DNA of 64,000 nucleotides from Humisphaera borealis (GCF_015169395.1 NZ_CP063458.1:6965954-7029953), one strand, 5' to 3'; positions 27,321 to 36,090 are shown, counted from the first letter of the stretch. Notes: a model not told the origin generated them from the letters alone. Numbers and translations: made by a program.

Positions 27321-30300
27321 TTAGTTCAAGACCTCGGCCGGCTGGTTCATGCGTCCGGCCAGCGCGGCGACAACCGTTATCAGTTCGGCCGACTCGAAAG
27401 GCTTGGCGATGTGATTCTGGTATCCGGCGATCAGAGCACGGCGGCGATCCTCGGTCCGGGCGAACGCGGTCAGTGCCGCTGCCGGGATGGCACCACCGTC
27501 GGCGGGGGACAACTGCCGCACGGCGCGAATGAACTCATACCCGTCCTGCCCGGGCATTCCGATGTCACTCAGAATGACATCGGGACGATCTCGCTCGAGA
27601 ATCTTCATCGCCTCGGGGCCGCCGGACGCGACGAAAACGGTTGCCCCCGATTCGGCGAGAACCCGGCTGATCAGGTCCCGCGCATCCGGTTCGTCATCGA
27701 CCAGCAACACGCGAACGCCCTTGAGCGAATCGCCGTTGTACATGGTGGCGTAATCGTTCGCGGCAGCGTGATCGGGCTCGCCTGGGGAATTGTCCAGGGA
27801 GACTGGTGTACCGACCAGGATTGGCAGCTCGACGTAGAAATGAGCGCCCTGCCCCGGTCCCGCGCTGGTCGCCCAGACCTTACCGCCGTGCAGCTCGACC
27901 AGGTTCTTGACGATCGCGAGTCCGAGGCCAAGGCCGCCGTGCCGACGTGTGATGGAGCCGTCGGCCTGTCGGAACCGTTCGAACAGAAACGGGAGGAAGT
28001 CCGGCTCGATTCCCTCGCCGCTGTCGGCCACGCCGAACACGACCTTATCGTCCACGCGCGCCAGGGACAGTTGAACCTGGCCGCCCTTGGGAGTGAACTT
28101 GATCGCATTGGACAGCAGATTCCAGATGACCTGCTGAAGCCGCGAGGGGTCCCCGTAAACCGGTCCGGCCTGCGGGTCGAAATCCGGAACCAGCGTGATT
28201 TCCTTCGCGTCGGCGGCGGGGCGGACCGATTCGACGGCGGCATGTACGACGGTCGACGGGTCGATGACCTGCACTTCCAGACGCAGTTTGCCGGAAATGA
28301 CGCGGCTCATGTCCAGAAGGTCGGAAACGAGCTGGGTTTGCACGCGGGCATTGCGTTCGATCACGCTCAGCCCGTCCACCAGATCCGCGTTGCCGGCGTG
28401 CTGCCGTCGAAGGATTTGAGACCAGCCGAGGATTGCATTGAGTGGAGTTCGAAGCTCGTGCGAGAGCGTCGCGAGGAACTCGTCTTTCATCCTGCTGGCG
28501 CGTTCGGCCATGCCGCGGGCGGCGCGCTCGCTTTCGAGCAGTCGTTCTCGCTCGTTGGAAAGTTTACGTTGTTCGCTGAGGTCGGTGTTGGTTCCGAACC
28601 AGAACAGCACGTTGCCGGCGGCATCCCGCAGCGGGACGACGCGGGTAAGGAACCAGCCGAACGTGCCGGAAGCGGCACGAATCGGGAATTCCAACTCCGC
28701 CGGCTCGCCAGTCGCAATCGCCCGCTGCCAGGTCTCCATGATGAGCGGGAGGTACTCGGGGTCTTGAACGGACTTCCAGCCCCATCCCTCCATGAGTGCC
28801 GGCGTCGTGCCGGTGTAGTCGTACCACCGCTGGTTGTACCAGAAGATCCATCCGTCCGGCCGGGCGATCCACGCGAGCTGCGGGATGGAGTTGGCCAACT
28901 GGCGGAACTTGGCCTCACTTTCGGCCAGGCTCTCCTGCCCCTGTTTAAGCGCCGTGACATCGATGGTCAGCACGTCGAAGCGGCTTGCCTCGCCATCGGC
29001 GTCGATGAAGGTTTGGCCGATCGAGCGAATCCAGTTCATTCGCGTCCCGTCGGGGCTGACAGTGCGGTACTCGACGTCGAACGGCGCGCCGTCGCGAATA
29101 GACCAGCCCATCGCGGCGCGAATGCGCTCGCGGTCATCCGGATGCACCCGCTCGAACGCCCCTTCGACGGTGATCTGCTTTTCTTCCGGCGGAAGGAAGA
29201 AATGGGCCTTCACCCGGTCGTCCCACTGAAGCGTTTCGAAGGGAAGGGTCGAGTACCAGAGGCCGACACGGGCCCCCTTGAGCACGAGTTCCAATCGCTC
29301 GGCGGCAGTGCGGGCTTCTTCGCGTGCGTCGTCGGCGGCGCGGCGATCGACTTCCGCGGCAAGCCGCGCCCGGGTCTGCAGGCGGGTGAGCAGTGTCATC
29401 AGAACCGAAAGGATGATCCCCGCTATCGCCGCCGGTGCCGCGAGCCCCGCCGGCCTTGAGGCGTTGAATGCCGGCGTGCTCTGCGCGGTGATCAGCCAGG
29501 TTCGGCCGGCGACCAACATGCGGTGGGAGGACTCAATTGCGGCGGCTTCCTCGTGGTGTCCCTCCGGTTCATTGTGATACAGGAGGGCCTGCTCGTTGGG
29601 CGTACTGCTGTCGTAAATCTTGAATGCCGCGTCCGCCTTAGCGCCCGGTGGAACGATGTTGTAAAACAACTCGCCGGCGCGGAACGGCGCGTAGGCAAAC
29701 CCCAGGAGCGCCGCCCGACGCTGGCCGATGTCGACCGGATCGGCCGGCCCTTCAAACACCGGTACGTAGACGAGAAAGCCGGGTGTCGGGTCATCGGCCT
29801 CATTCTGGATCAGCGTAACCCGGCCCGTCGCGGCGGCAGTACCACTGTCCCGGGCGCGATCCATCGCCTGTCGTCTGACGGGGTCGGATGCCATATCGAA
29901 CCCGATCGCGCGACGATTCTGCTGGTCTTGTGGAGACAGCAGGACGATCGCCTGGGCTTCGCCCCGGGGCGCATCGGGCGCGACTTTGAACGACGGATGC
30001 AGTGTCCGCCGGATGTGATCTTCGAAGCTCTTCAGGTCGCCAGGCGCTACCCTGCGGGAGAAGCCTATCCCGACTGCACCCTTGTAATAGTCCTTGAGCT
30101 TCATCCGCTCGATGAAGCCGTCGAACTCGTGAACGGATGTTTCCCCGCCGTCCCCACCGACCAGACCCGCCGTCGCCCGCAGCAGGGCGTAGTACCCTTC
30201 CATCCGCTGATTGATGGCGTCTTCGAGCCGATCGATCACGTTTCTGAATCGCTGGCGGTCTCTCTCGTTGGCCGCTTTCTGCAATTGGGCGACGACAATT

Positions 30301-30383
30301 GCCGTCGACAACAGGCCGGTTACCAGTACGGCCAATGGCGCCCATCGCGAGGAGAGAAATGATGAGATGGCGTGCCGCGACAT
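27321..30383 (-). CDS. Hybrid sensor histidine kinase (CHASE-PAS-PAS-HisKA-HATPase-REC)
   Basis: The 1020-residue kinase opens with a signal-anchor helix ([20 protein letters not shown]) and a periplasmic CHASE domain (about 45-270, with [26 protein letters not shown] and [15 protein letters not shown]), closed by a second helix near 300-320. Two PAS domains follow (about 360-480 and 490-610), then HisKA with His642 ([13 protein letters not shown]), HATPase with LLSNAIKF and GLGLGLAIV, and a C-terminal receiver with Asp940 (ILSDIGMPG). The architecture matches kinases sensing small periplasmic ligands. Start chosen at the ATG giving an immediate anchor helix; a far longer open frame upstream is not protein-like. 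Confidence 0.9.
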   Translation of the reverse strand: MSRHAISSFLSSRWAPLAVLVTGLLSTAIVVAQLQKAANERDRQRFRNVIDRLEDAINQRMEGYYALLRATAGLVGGDGGETSVHEFDGFIERMKLKDYYKGAVGIGFSRRVAPGDLKSFEDHIRRTLHPSFKVAPDAPRGEAQAIVLLSPQDQQNRRAIGFDMASDPVRRQAMDRARDSGTAAATGRVTLIQNEADDPTPGFLVYVPVFEGPADPVDIGQRRAALLGFAYAPFRAGELFYNIVPPGAKADAAFKIYDSSTPNEQALLYHNEPEGHHEEAAAIESSHRMLVAGRTWLITAQSTPAFNASRPAGLAAPAAIAGIILSVLMTLLTRLQTRARLAAEVDRRAADDAREEARTAAERLELVLKGARVGLWYSTLPFETLQWDDRVKAHFFLPPEEKQITVEGAFERVHPDDRERIRAAMGWSIRDGAPFDVEYRTVSPDGTRMNWIRSIGQTFIDADGEASRFDVLTIDVTALKQGQESLAESEAKFRQLANSIPQLAWIARPDGWIFWYNQRWYDYTGTTPALMEGWGWKSVQDPEYLPLIMETWQRAIATGEPAELEFPIRAASGTFGWFLTRVVPLRDAAGNVLFWFGTNTDLSEQRKLSNERERLLESERAARGMAERASRMKDEFLATLSHELRTPLNAILGWSQILRRQHAGNADLVDGLSVIERNARVQTQLVSDLLDMSRVISGKLRLEVQVIDPSTVVHAAVESVRPAADAKEITLVPDFDPQAGPVYGDPSRLQQVIWNLLSNAIKFTPKGGQVQLSLARVDDKVVFGVADSGEGIEPDFLPFLFERFRQADGSITRRHGGLGLGLAIVKNLVELHGGKVWATSAGPGQGAHFYVELPILVGTPVSLDNSPGEPDHAAANDYATMYNGDSLKGVRVLLVDDEPDARDLISRVLAESGATVFVASGGPEAMKILERDRPDVILSDIGMPGQDGYEFIRAVRQLSPADGGAIPAAALTAFARTEDRRRALIAGYQNHIAKPFESAELITVVAALAGRMNQPAEVLN

Positions 30384-30520
30384 ACGACTCCGACGGCTGC
30401 TTGTTTGCAGTTCCGAGACAAGGGGTCGATCGCTGAAGGGCCCACAGAGGACCCGTACATAGCGTAGAGCGTGGCAGGAGAGTTTCAAAGAGCCAAGACC
30501 AATTTCGGCGGCCCTTACCC

Positions 30521-31018
30521 TTACGGCGATACCTGCTGGCCGACCCGGATTTGACGCAAGCCCTCGAAGAGCACGACGCCGGCGGCGGTCGACAGGTTCA
30601 GGCATCGCTCGCCGGGAGCTTGGGGAATACGAATCGTCCGGTCTGGATACCGGCTGAGAAGGCTGTCGGGAAGGCCGCTGGACTCGTTCCCCAGGACGAT
30701 CCAGTCGCCGTCGCTGACGGGCCATTCCCAGATCGAGGACTTCCCCTTGCTCGTCATCAGCCAGACTCGATCGTTACAGATTGCTGCCAAGAAGGCGGTC
30801 AGGTCGTCGTGCAGCGTCAGCTTCAGGCGGGGCCAGTAGTCCATCGCGCTGCGGCGGAGTTGCTTCTCGGAAAGGACGAATCCGAGGGGGCGTACCAGAT
30901 GCAGTTCGGTTCCCGTAGCCACACACAGTCGGGCGATGTTGCCCGTATTGGGCGCGATCTGCGGCGCGACCAGTACGATTTTCAGACGGTGGGGCGTGAG
31001 ATCAAGTGCGGTTGACAT
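30521..31018 (-). CDS. trmL: tRNA (cytidine(34)-2'-O)-methyltransferase
   Basis: The 165-residue SPOUT enzyme methylates the wobble nucleotide of certain leucine tRNAs. The knotted SpoU motifs are clear: PQIAPNTGNIARLCVA at residue 18, GNESSGLPDSLL near 103 and RCLNLSTAAGVVLFEGLRQ near 133. The short length without an N-terminal L30-like extension separates it from rRNA methylases of the same family. The start MSTALDL was chosen because the fold begins shortly after. The gene is followed after 137 bases by the CHASE kinase on the same strand. Confidence 0.88.
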   Translation of the reverse strand: MSTALDLTPHRLKIVLVAPQIAPNTGNIARLCVATGTELHLVRPLGFVLSEKQLRRSAMDYWPRLKLTLHDDLTAFLAAICNDRVWLMTSKGKSSIWEWPVSDGDWIVLGNESSGLPDSLLSRYPDRTIRIPQAPGERCLNLSTAAGVVLFEGLRQIRVGQQVSP

Positions 31019-31138
31019 GGGCGGGTGGAAGGATTGTACGTTGATCGTCTGCGATCGGCCCGGACCCCTTGCATCGATCTTTGTCGGCCGCGGACAGAAA
31101 TCGAAAGGGTGAAACGTTACACGAGCCGTCAGTTGGCG

Positions 31139-31167
31139 TTGCATCCGGCGGGGTCGTCCTCTATCAT
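31139..31167 (+). promoter_or_regulatory. fba promoter
   Basis: TTGCAT at 31139-31144 and TATCAT at 31162-31167 are spaced 17 bases apart and are close to sigma-70 consensus. The start of fba is 70 bases downstream. Supported by sequence match only. Confidence 0.55.
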
Positions 31168-31236
31168 TTTCCGGCTCAGCAAGACCCGGCTTACCGCGCC
31201 GATTCCGCTTAGTAGACCCCTGAAAGGACGATTCCC

Positions 31237-32262
31237 ATGCCGTTGATGACGACCAAGCCCATGTTCGATCTCGCCTATGACGGAGGCTTTGCCGTCGGTG
31301 CCTTCAACGTCAACAATATGGAGCTCGCGCAGTCGATCATCGACGCGTGCGTGAAGGAGAGCTCGCCGTGTATCCTGCAGATCTCCAAGGGCGCGCGTAA
31401 GTACGCCAATATCCGTTACTTGAAGGCGATCATCGACGCCGGCGTTGCCGAGAACCCCGGCCTGCCGATCGCCGTCCACTGCGATCACGGCGACACCGTC
31501 GAGCTGATCGACACCTGCATCAACGACGGCTACACCAGCGTCATGATCGACGGCAGCCACTACGACTTCGACAAGAACATCAAGCTGACCGCCGAAGCCG
31601 TGAAGCACGCTCATGCGGCCGGTGTGGTTGTGGAAGCCGAGCTGGGCATGCTCGGCGGTATCGAAGAAGACGTGGTCGGCATGGACGCCCACGAGTACGA
31701 AAAGAACGTCGAGAAGTTCCTGACCGACCCGAACGATGCGAAGAAGTTCTGGGACGCCACCAAGTGCGACAGCCTGGCCGTCGCGATCGGCACCAGCCAC
31801 GGGGCGTTCAAGTTCAAGCACGAAGCGAAGCTCGCGTTCGACCGCATCGAGCAGATCATGAAGACCTGCCCCGGCCTTCCGCTGGTCATGCACGGTTCGT
31901 CGAGCGTCCCGCAGGAATTCATCGACCTGGTCAACAAGTACGGCGGCGCAATGCCCAACGCCAAGGGCGTGCCCGAAGACCAGATCGCGATGGCGGTCCA
32001 GAAGTACGGCGTGTGCAAGGTGAACATCGACACCGATCTGCGCCTGGCGATGACCGCGAAGATCCGCGAAGTGTTTGCCACCAAGGCCGCCGAGTTCGAC
32101 CCCCGCAACTATCTCGGACCTGCCCGCGAGGCGATCACCAAGATGGTGCAGCGCAAGCTGCACGTGCTGAACTCGGCCGGTAAGGCCGAGGCGATCATCA
32201 AGCACTGGGAAAAGCAGGGCAAACCGCTGCCGGGCTACTACAGCAAGGTGAAGGCGGCCTGA
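31237..32262 (+). CDS. fba: Class II fructose-bisphosphate aldolase
   Basis: The 341-residue enzyme reversibly splits fructose 1,6-bisphosphate into the two triose phosphates of glycolysis. The zinc-dependent class II hallmarks are visible: FNVNNMELAQSIIDACV at residue 22, the zinc-binding AVHCDHGDTVELI near 80, YTSVMIDGSHYDFDKNI near 100, VEAELGMLGGIEEDVVG near 130, and a second histidine in HGSSSVPQEFIDLVN near 212. The AAAGGA site sits seven bases before the start. A clear terminator follows the gene. Confidence 0.95.
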   Translation: MPLMTTKPMFDLAYDGGFAVGAFNVNNMELAQSIIDACVKESSPCILQISKGARKYANIRYLKAIIDAGVAENPGLPIAVHCDHGDTVELIDTCINDGYTSVMIDGSHYDFDKNIKLTAEAVKHAHAAGVVVEAELGMLGGIEEDVVGMDAHEYEKNVEKFLTDPNDAKKFWDATKCDSLAVAIGTSHGAFKFKHEAKLAFDRIEQIMKTCPGLPLVMHGSSSVPQEFIDLVNKYGGAMPNAKGVPEDQIAMAVQKYGVCKVNIDTDLRLAMTAKIREVFATKAAEFDPRNYLGPAREAITKMVQRKLHVLNSAGKAEAIIKHWEKQGKPLPGYYSKVKAA

Positions 32263-32297
32263 GCGAAGTCTTTTGCGGTTCGAACATGAACAATGAG

Positions 32298-32330
32298 ACG
32301 GCCGTGGCGAGCGATCGCCTCGGCCGTTTT
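32298..32330 (+). terminator. fba terminator
   Basis: ACGGCCGTGGCGA and TCGCCTCGGCCGT form a 13-position stem with one mismatch around a GCGA loop, followed by TTT. It lies 36 bases past the fba stop. Confidence 0.7.
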
Positions 32331-32401
32331 CAAATTTGCGCAAGAGGCAAAATGGACCACGCATGGCGGTAAACACTTCGCGTTTCCAACGCCCGGGCTG
32401 C

Positions 32402-32484
32402 TATAATCCCAAGAGATGAAATGGGAAGAACTTGCGACCGACTCGCACTACAAGATGGCACTGGCCGTCCTTGGGATTGGGTGA
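32402..32484 (+). other. TATAAT box and 22-codon reading frame, possible gene remnant
   Basis: TATAAT at 32402-32407 is followed by an ATG at 32416 opening a frame of 22 codons (MKWEELATDSHYKMALAV...) that ends at a TGA. The wording looks like a normal protein N-terminus, and a second frame just after reads DAIRDDEVG, so this may be a decayed gene with frameshifts. No ribosome binding site is strong. Not recognised. Confidence 0.3.
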
Positions 32485-32561
32485 TGACGGATGCTTACTC
32501 ACTTTGAGACGCTATCCGCGACGACGAGGTCGGGGTGCCCGATCGATTCAGAGGAGGCCTG

Positions 32562-32780
32562 ATGCACACGGAACGCCGACGATTGGTTCCCGTGAAGTGG
32601 TCGGGAACCATGGTCGATGGGGATAAGCACGACCGTGAACAGTCGTTTCAGAAGACGCCGCAGCAACGGCTGGCAGCGTTAGAGTACATTCGTGCGGTGC
32701 GGCACGGATATGCCGATGGATCTAAACCTCGACCCCAATTTCAAAGACTTTATCAGGTTGCTCAACTCGGCGGGAGTTAG
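32562..32780 (+). CDS. Small protein upstream of nucleotidyltransferase
   Basis: The 72-residue product (MHTERRRLVPVKWSG...) ends with a helix TPQQRLAALEYIRAVRHGYADG and a basic tail. Small proteins with the TPxxRLAALExxR wording commonly precede genes for MNT-like nucleotidyltransferases. GAGGAGG lies about ten bases before the ATG at 32562, which supports this start over one at 32535. The 3' end overlaps the next gene by about 71 bases in another frame, so the two are probably translationally coupled. An antitoxin or partner role is inferred only. Confidence 0.6.
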   Translation: MHTERRRLVPVKWSGTMVDGDKHDREQSFQKTPQQRLAALEYIRAVRHGYADGSKPRPQFQRLYQVAQLGGS

Positions 32781-33168
32781 GTACCTGCTGGTCGGGGGTT
32801 ATGCGGTCGGCCATTACGGGTACGAGCGGTACACGGCTGACATCGATTTCTGGATCGGCATGGATCGCGCCAGTGCCGAGGGCGTTTCCAAGACACTGAT
32901 AGAGTTCGGGTTCGACCCAGATGAGGTTCGCCCCGAACAGTTCATGGCACCGGGAAGCCTCCATATGTTCGGCCGCGCTCCGATCCGAATCGATTTGCTC
33001 ACGAGCCCGAGCGGGGTGGACTTTGAAGAATGCTACGCGCGTCGAGTGATGACTCTGTTTGAAGATGTCCTTGTGCCTGTGATCAGCTTGGCGGACTTGC
33101 GGGTCAATAAGTCGCACAGCGGGCGCGACAAAGACTTGATCGATCTGAAGCACTTGCCCGACGCTTGA
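32710..33168 (+). CDS. MNT-like nucleotidyltransferase
   Basis: About 152 residues from MPMDLNLDPN; the second ATG at 32716 is equally possible. The polymerase-beta-type nucleotidyltransferase core is clear: LLVGGYAVGHYG followed by RYTADIDFWIG, giving the GG and DxD motif, with the third acidic residue in PIRIDLLTSPSG. It lacks an attached HEPN domain. Members of this superfamily include toxin-neutralising AMP transferases and self-standing resistance-like enzymes. The overlap with the preceding small gene suggests a two-gene module of toxin-antitoxin type, but the partner and target are not known. Confidence 0.75.
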   Translation: MPMDLNLDPNFKDFIRLLNSAGVRYLLVGGYAVGHYGYERYTADIDFWIGMDRASAEGVSKTLIEFGFDPDEVRPEQFMAPGSLHMFGRAPIRIDLLTSPSGVDFEECYARRVMTLFEDVLVPVISLADLRVNKSHSGRDKDLIDLKHLPDA

Positions 33169-33213
33169 GCATCCGAAATCCCTGTTCAACTCCTTTAGCG
33201 CCTAGTAGCAACC

Positions 33214-33858
33214 ATGCCCCTCATCCCCCAGGATCTTCGCGTCGACTATGGCCGCGGCCAGTTTTCTGAGACTGACGCCGCCGCCGACCCCATCACCCAG
33301 TTCGAGCGGTGGTTCGCCGACGCCAATGCCGCCGGCGTGCCGGAAGCCAACGCGATGACGCTGGCGACGGCCGACAGTTCTGGCGTGGTGTCGGCGCGGA
33401 TCGTGCTGCTGAAGGGGATCGACGCGCGCGGGTTTGCTTTCTTCACGAACTACGACAGCCGTAAGGCGCACGACATCGAAGCCAATCCACACGCGGCGTT
33501 GTGCTTCTTCTGGCAGCCGTTGGAACGGCAGGTACGGGTGGAAGGCGCGGTCGAGACCGTCGGCCGGGCCGAGAGCGAATCTTACTTTCGCACGCGGCCG
33601 GTATCGGCCCAGGTGGGGGCTTGGGCGTCGGCACAAAGCACCGTCATCCAATCGCGTCAGGAGATCGAAAACAAAGAGCGGGAGCTGACGGAGCAATTCG
33701 CTGGCGGTCCTGTGCCGCTGCCCGAGTTCTGGGGCGGGTATCGTGTCGTCCCCAACGCCGTTGAGTTCTGGCAGGGCCGACCGAGCCGGCTTCATGACCG
33801 GATTCGGTATCGGAAGCAGAAGGACGGGACTTGGATCAAGGACCGGCTGTCGCCCTGA
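33214..33858 (+). CDS. pdxH: Pyridoxamine 5'-phosphate oxidase
   Basis: PdxH uses FMN and oxygen to oxidise pyridoxine or pyridoxamine phosphate to pyridoxal phosphate. The 214-residue protein is full length. AMTLATADSSGVVSARIVLLKGID, FAFFTNYDSRKAHDIEANPHAALCFFW and QVRVEGAVE are the FMN-binding blocks, and the C-terminus carries WGGYRVVPNAVEFWQGRPSRLHDR with the substrate arginine and histidine and ends in WIKDRLSP, as in the E. coli enzyme. Confidence 0.95.
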   Translation: MPLIPQDLRVDYGRGQFSETDAAADPITQFERWFADANAAGVPEANAMTLATADSSGVVSARIVLLKGIDARGFAFFTNYDSRKAHDIEANPHAALCFFWQPLERQVRVEGAVETVGRAESESYFRTRPVSAQVGAWASAQSTVIQSRQEIENKERELTEQFAGGPVPLPEFWGGYRVVPNAVEFWQGRPSRLHDRIRYRKQKDGTWIKDRLSP

Positions 33859-33871
33859 GGAATGGGCCGAA

Positions 33872-33897
33872 TGCGGCGGGCAAGCCGGCCGGCTAAA
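33872..33897. repeat. GC-rich element (family I, copy 3, inverted)
   Basis: GCGGCGGGCAAGCCGGCCGGCTAAACG is close to the reverse complement of the unit at 11086-11109. It lies between pdxH and the convergent queD. Confidence 0.5.
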
Positions 33898-33917
33898 CGA
33901 AGCGTACGTTCCGTGTT

Positions 33918-34277
33918 TTACCCACGATACTCGCAGCTCGACGAACAGGTCTCGTGCACTACGATCGACGCGAGCAGTGGCAGTCCCGGCTTAATGTGGT
34001 CCCACAGCCAGCGGGAAATCACCTCGGCCGTGGGGTTGGCGAGGCCTTCGATCTCATTCAGGTAGTAGTGGTCCAGCCGTTTAACAATCGGGTCTACCGC
34101 CCGCTTGATGTCGCCGTAGTCGATCAAGAAGCCCCTGGCAGGGTCGACATCGCCTTCGACGAACACGTCGAAACGAAAAGAGTGCCCGTGCAGCCGGCGG
34201 CACTTATGGCCGTCGGGGAATGTCGGGAGAGAGTGGGCCGCTTCGAAGCGGAACGTCTTGGAAAGCCGAACACGCAT
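33918..34277 (-). CDS. queD: 6-carboxy-5,6,7,8-tetrahydropterin synthase / PTPS family
   Basis: The 119-residue protein converts dihydroneopterin triphosphate derivatives in queuosine (QueD) or biopterin synthesis. Zinc ligands are seen in FEAAHSLP and LHGHSF, and the catalytic cysteine in GHKCRRLHGHS. YLNEIEGLANPTAEVISRWLWD with the later HETCSSSCEYRG fits the bacterial T-fold family. QueD versus PTPS is not settled by sequence alone. No other queuosine genes are near. A low-complexity GAGGAT-type repeat lies upstream. Confidence 0.85.
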   Translation of the reverse strand: MRVRLSKTFRFEAAHSLPTFPDGHKCRRLHGHSFRFDVFVEGDVDPARGFLIDYGDIKRAVDPIVKRLDHYYLNEIEGLANPTAEVISRWLWDHIKPGLPLLASIVVHETCSSSCEYRG

Positions 34278-34299
34278 GGGGAACGAGTGATTGTAGGGG

Positions 34300-34415
34300 C
34301 GGGGGGCGTACGAGGATAGAGGATGGACGATCGAGGATCGAACATAGCAGAATCAGGTGTTCGTCAATCCTCAATCCTCAAGCGTCGATCCTCACAGTCC
34401 TCGATCTTCAATCTT
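34300..34415. repeat. GAGGAT-rich inverted repeat (family H)
   Basis: Copies of GAGGAT and GATCGAGGATCG around 34311-34345 are mirrored by AATCCTCAATCCTC and GTCGATCCTC around 34370-34395. The block lies between queD and the tetR gene and overlaps the end of the latter. It is a low-complexity interspersed element. Confidence 0.5.
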
Positions 34416-35037
34416 CCGACCTGCCCCGCGCCTGTACCTGCACCAGCAGCGCGTCCATCTCCGGCGGAAGCAGGGCGTCGAGCAGCCATCGGCCGGTCGT
34501 GGTCAGCCGGCTGGGGTCGTCGAAGGCGTGGGCCGACAGCATCGCGCCGTGCAACGCCGAGTAGACGCACCGGGCGGCGGCGGCGGACGAGCCTTCGAAC
34601 TCCAGCACCTTGGCTTTGCGGCCTTCCCCGAGCACCCGGGCTAGCCACGCCTCATTATCGTTGAAGAACGCCCGAACGTCTTCCTGGAGCGGGCTTGGCA
34701 AAACGGTGAGTTCGGTCGCCAGCATGCCGCACAGGCACATGCAGTTGTTCGGCCGAAGGGTCGCTTGGAACAGTTGGATGAATCGCTCCAGCGCGTGCCG
34801 TGGTGACAGGGCCTGTTCGTCGATCTTCGCCAGCGACAGGTGCAGGCGTTCGCGGTAGCGTGACATCAGGCTGCGGACGAGGTCGGTCTTGGTGGGAAAG
34901 TGGTAGTGGATCGCAGCCGATTTCACGCCGATTGCCTCGGCGAGGTCTCCGAAACTGAACCCGTTGTAGCCGCGCATCTGTACCAGGCGCTGGGCGACAT
35001 CAAGGATTTCGGTCTGCCTGGGGCTACGCAGTTCCAT
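34408..35037 (-). CDS. TetR/AcrR-family transcriptional regulator
   Basis: The 209-residue protein has a TetR N-terminal helix-turn-helix (about residues 9-55): TEILDVAQRLVQMRGYNGFS, then DLAEAIGVKSAAIHYHFPTKTDLV, which is the recognition part. The C-terminal ligand-binding domain is all-helical, with a cluster CMCLCGML near residue 99. Two palindromic sites lie just upstream of the start (35048-35063 and 35123-35138), so it probably represses itself. The nearest other genes under those sites are the nitrilase-cluster genes on the opposite strand. The ligand is unknown. The start at 35037 was chosen because MELRSPRQTEIL fits family N-termini. Confidence 0.88.
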   Translation of the reverse strand: MELRSPRQTEILDVAQRLVQMRGYNGFSFGDLAEAIGVKSAAIHYHFPTKTDLVRSLMSRYRERLHLSLAKIDEQALSPRHALERFIQLFQATLRPNNCMCLCGMLATELTVLPSPLQEDVRAFFNDNEAWLARVLGEGRKAKVLEFEGSSAAAARCVYSALHGAMLSAHAFDDPSRLTTTGRWLLDALLPPEMDALLVQVQARGRSED

Positions 35038-35047
35038 AGGGCGTGAA

Positions 35048-35063
35048 CTTATCGATTGGTAAG
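35048..35063. promoter_or_regulatory. TetR operator candidate 1
   Basis: CTTATCGATTGGTAAG is an imperfect 16-base palindrome eleven bases upstream of the tetR start. Its right half TTGGTAAG matches the left half of the second site read on the other strand. Confidence 0.65.
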
Positions 35064-35122
35064 CGCAACGGCAAAGAGAAATCCAGTTTCCATGCGGTTT
35101 CACGCGATTTTCGTGGCGATTG

Positions 35123-35138
35123 CTTACCAACTGGTAAG
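35123..35138. promoter_or_regulatory. TetR operator candidate 2
   Basis: CTTACCAACTGGTAAG is a near-perfect 16-base palindrome (half-site CTTACCA). Its centre lies 75 bases, about seven helical turns, from the first site. Confidence 0.7.
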
Positions 35139-35315
35139 TAAGGGGCGCGAATCGCGCTGCCGCATTAAGCGGCGAAAAACAGGCGTTCGACGCGCCGCGC
35201 GGCACGCCCGCCGCACCCGGTTCGAACGGTCGAAAATGTTCTTCGCCGCCGTTGCCCAATACTCCACTGGGAATTGTGGCCAAATCACCAACGTGCTGAA
35301 CTCCCAATTTCAGTG

Positions 35316-35332
35316 CTGGCATCAGGATTGCC
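35316..35332 (+). promoter_or_regulatory. Candidate sigma-54 promoter of the nitrilase cluster
   Basis: TGGCA (35317-35321) and TTGC (35328-35331) are separated by six bases, which is the -24/-12 spacing of sigma-54 promoters. GG and GC, the two invariant pairs, are present. The first cluster gene begins 108 bases downstream. Such promoters commonly serve nitrogen-starvation genes. This is a sequence match only. Confidence 0.55.
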
Positions 35333-35439
35333 TTCGCTCCTTTGTTCTCAAGCGCTACTCCGCGGGCTTCCGAACGGCGATTCTGCCTTCAAGGTGAAGG
35401 CTTTTCGTCTCTGCCATACCGCGTACTCGGAGAGACTCC

Positions 35440-35922
35440 ATGCCTGTCGTCGAAAAACCAGCCAACAAAAAGGGCGATTTCCTGGTCGATTACGAAGAGA
35501 AGGTGTTCGAAGACGTCAAGGCCGAGAAGGGTGAGAAGGCGCTCGTTACCTTCCACACCGTCGCGTTCGAAGGCTCGATCGGGCTGGTGAACCTTCTGCA
35601 GGCCACCCGCCTGAAGCGTAAGGGTTTCGAGACTTCGGTCCTACTGTACGGCCCCGGCGTGACGCTCGGCGTGCAGCGCGGGTTCCCCACGCTCGGCGAC
35701 GAAGCCTTCCCCGGCCACCAGAACATGAACAAGCAGATCGTGAAGTTCATGGAAGAAGGCGGCAAGGTCTACGCCTGCCGGTTCGCGCTGCAGGCCCTCT
35801 ACGGCCACGGCGAAGGCGCGCTGATCCCCGGCATCCGCCCGATCAGCCCGCTGGACGTGCTCGACCTCATCCTCCTGCACCGCCGCGACAACGCGTTCAT
35901 CCTCGATACGTGGACGGTGTAG
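35440..35922 (+). CDS. Nit1C cluster protein, MSMEG_0572/Sll0783 family
   Basis: The 160-residue soluble protein matches the nitrogen-starvation family typified by Synechocystis Sll0783 and Mycobacterium MSMEG_0572. The body is DsrE-like: [31 protein letters not shown] and [30 protein letters not shown], and it has a cysteine in [17 protein letters not shown]. Its biochemical role is unknown; in Synechocystis its homologue is tied to polyhydroxybutyrate build-up in nitrogen starvation. It is the first of eight co-directional genes. GGAGA lies just ahead of the start. Confidence 0.85.
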   Translation: MPVVEKPANKKGDFLVDYEEKVFEDVKAEKGEKALVTFHTVAFEGSIGLVNLLQATRLKRKGFETSVLLYGPGVTLGVQRGFPTLGDEAFPGHQNMNKQIVKFMEEGGKVYACRFALQALYGHGEGALIPGIRPISPLDVLDLILLHRRDNAFILDTWTV

Positions 35923-35950
35923 TCGCTCTTCGTAACCCGGAAGAAGAGAT

Positions 35951-36090
35951 CGACCACAGATGCACACAGATGAACACAGATGAGAAAGAAGTCGGACATG
36001 AAAGGACGCTTGCTCGCACGCCGTTCGGCAATGGCGACGACTCGTTTCGCCTCTTCTGATCTGTGCATATCTGTGTGCATCTGTGGTTCC
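35951..36090. repeat. CACAGATG palindrome (family B)
   Basis: The left arm CGACCACAGATGCACACAGATG (35951 on) and right arm CATCTGTGGTTCC (to 36090) are reverse complements over about 40 bases, with CACAGATG repeated three times per arm. It fills the gap between the first two cluster genes. Confidence 0.75.

Larger units (their letters stand above)
35038..35439. promoter_or_regulatory. Divergent control region between tetR and the nitrilase cluster
   Basis: These 402 bases hold two palindromic operator-like sites near the tetR start and a sigma-54-type promoter candidate 108 bases before the first cluster gene. No convincing gene is seen in it. Open frames across it have no family resemblance. 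Confidence 0.6.

Noticed and set aside
26889-29459. 856-residue plus-strand open frame across two minus-strand genes
   Set aside because: It spans both the vWA gene and the CHASE kinase gene in antisense, so it cannot be a conserved gene; GC bias keeps the frame open.
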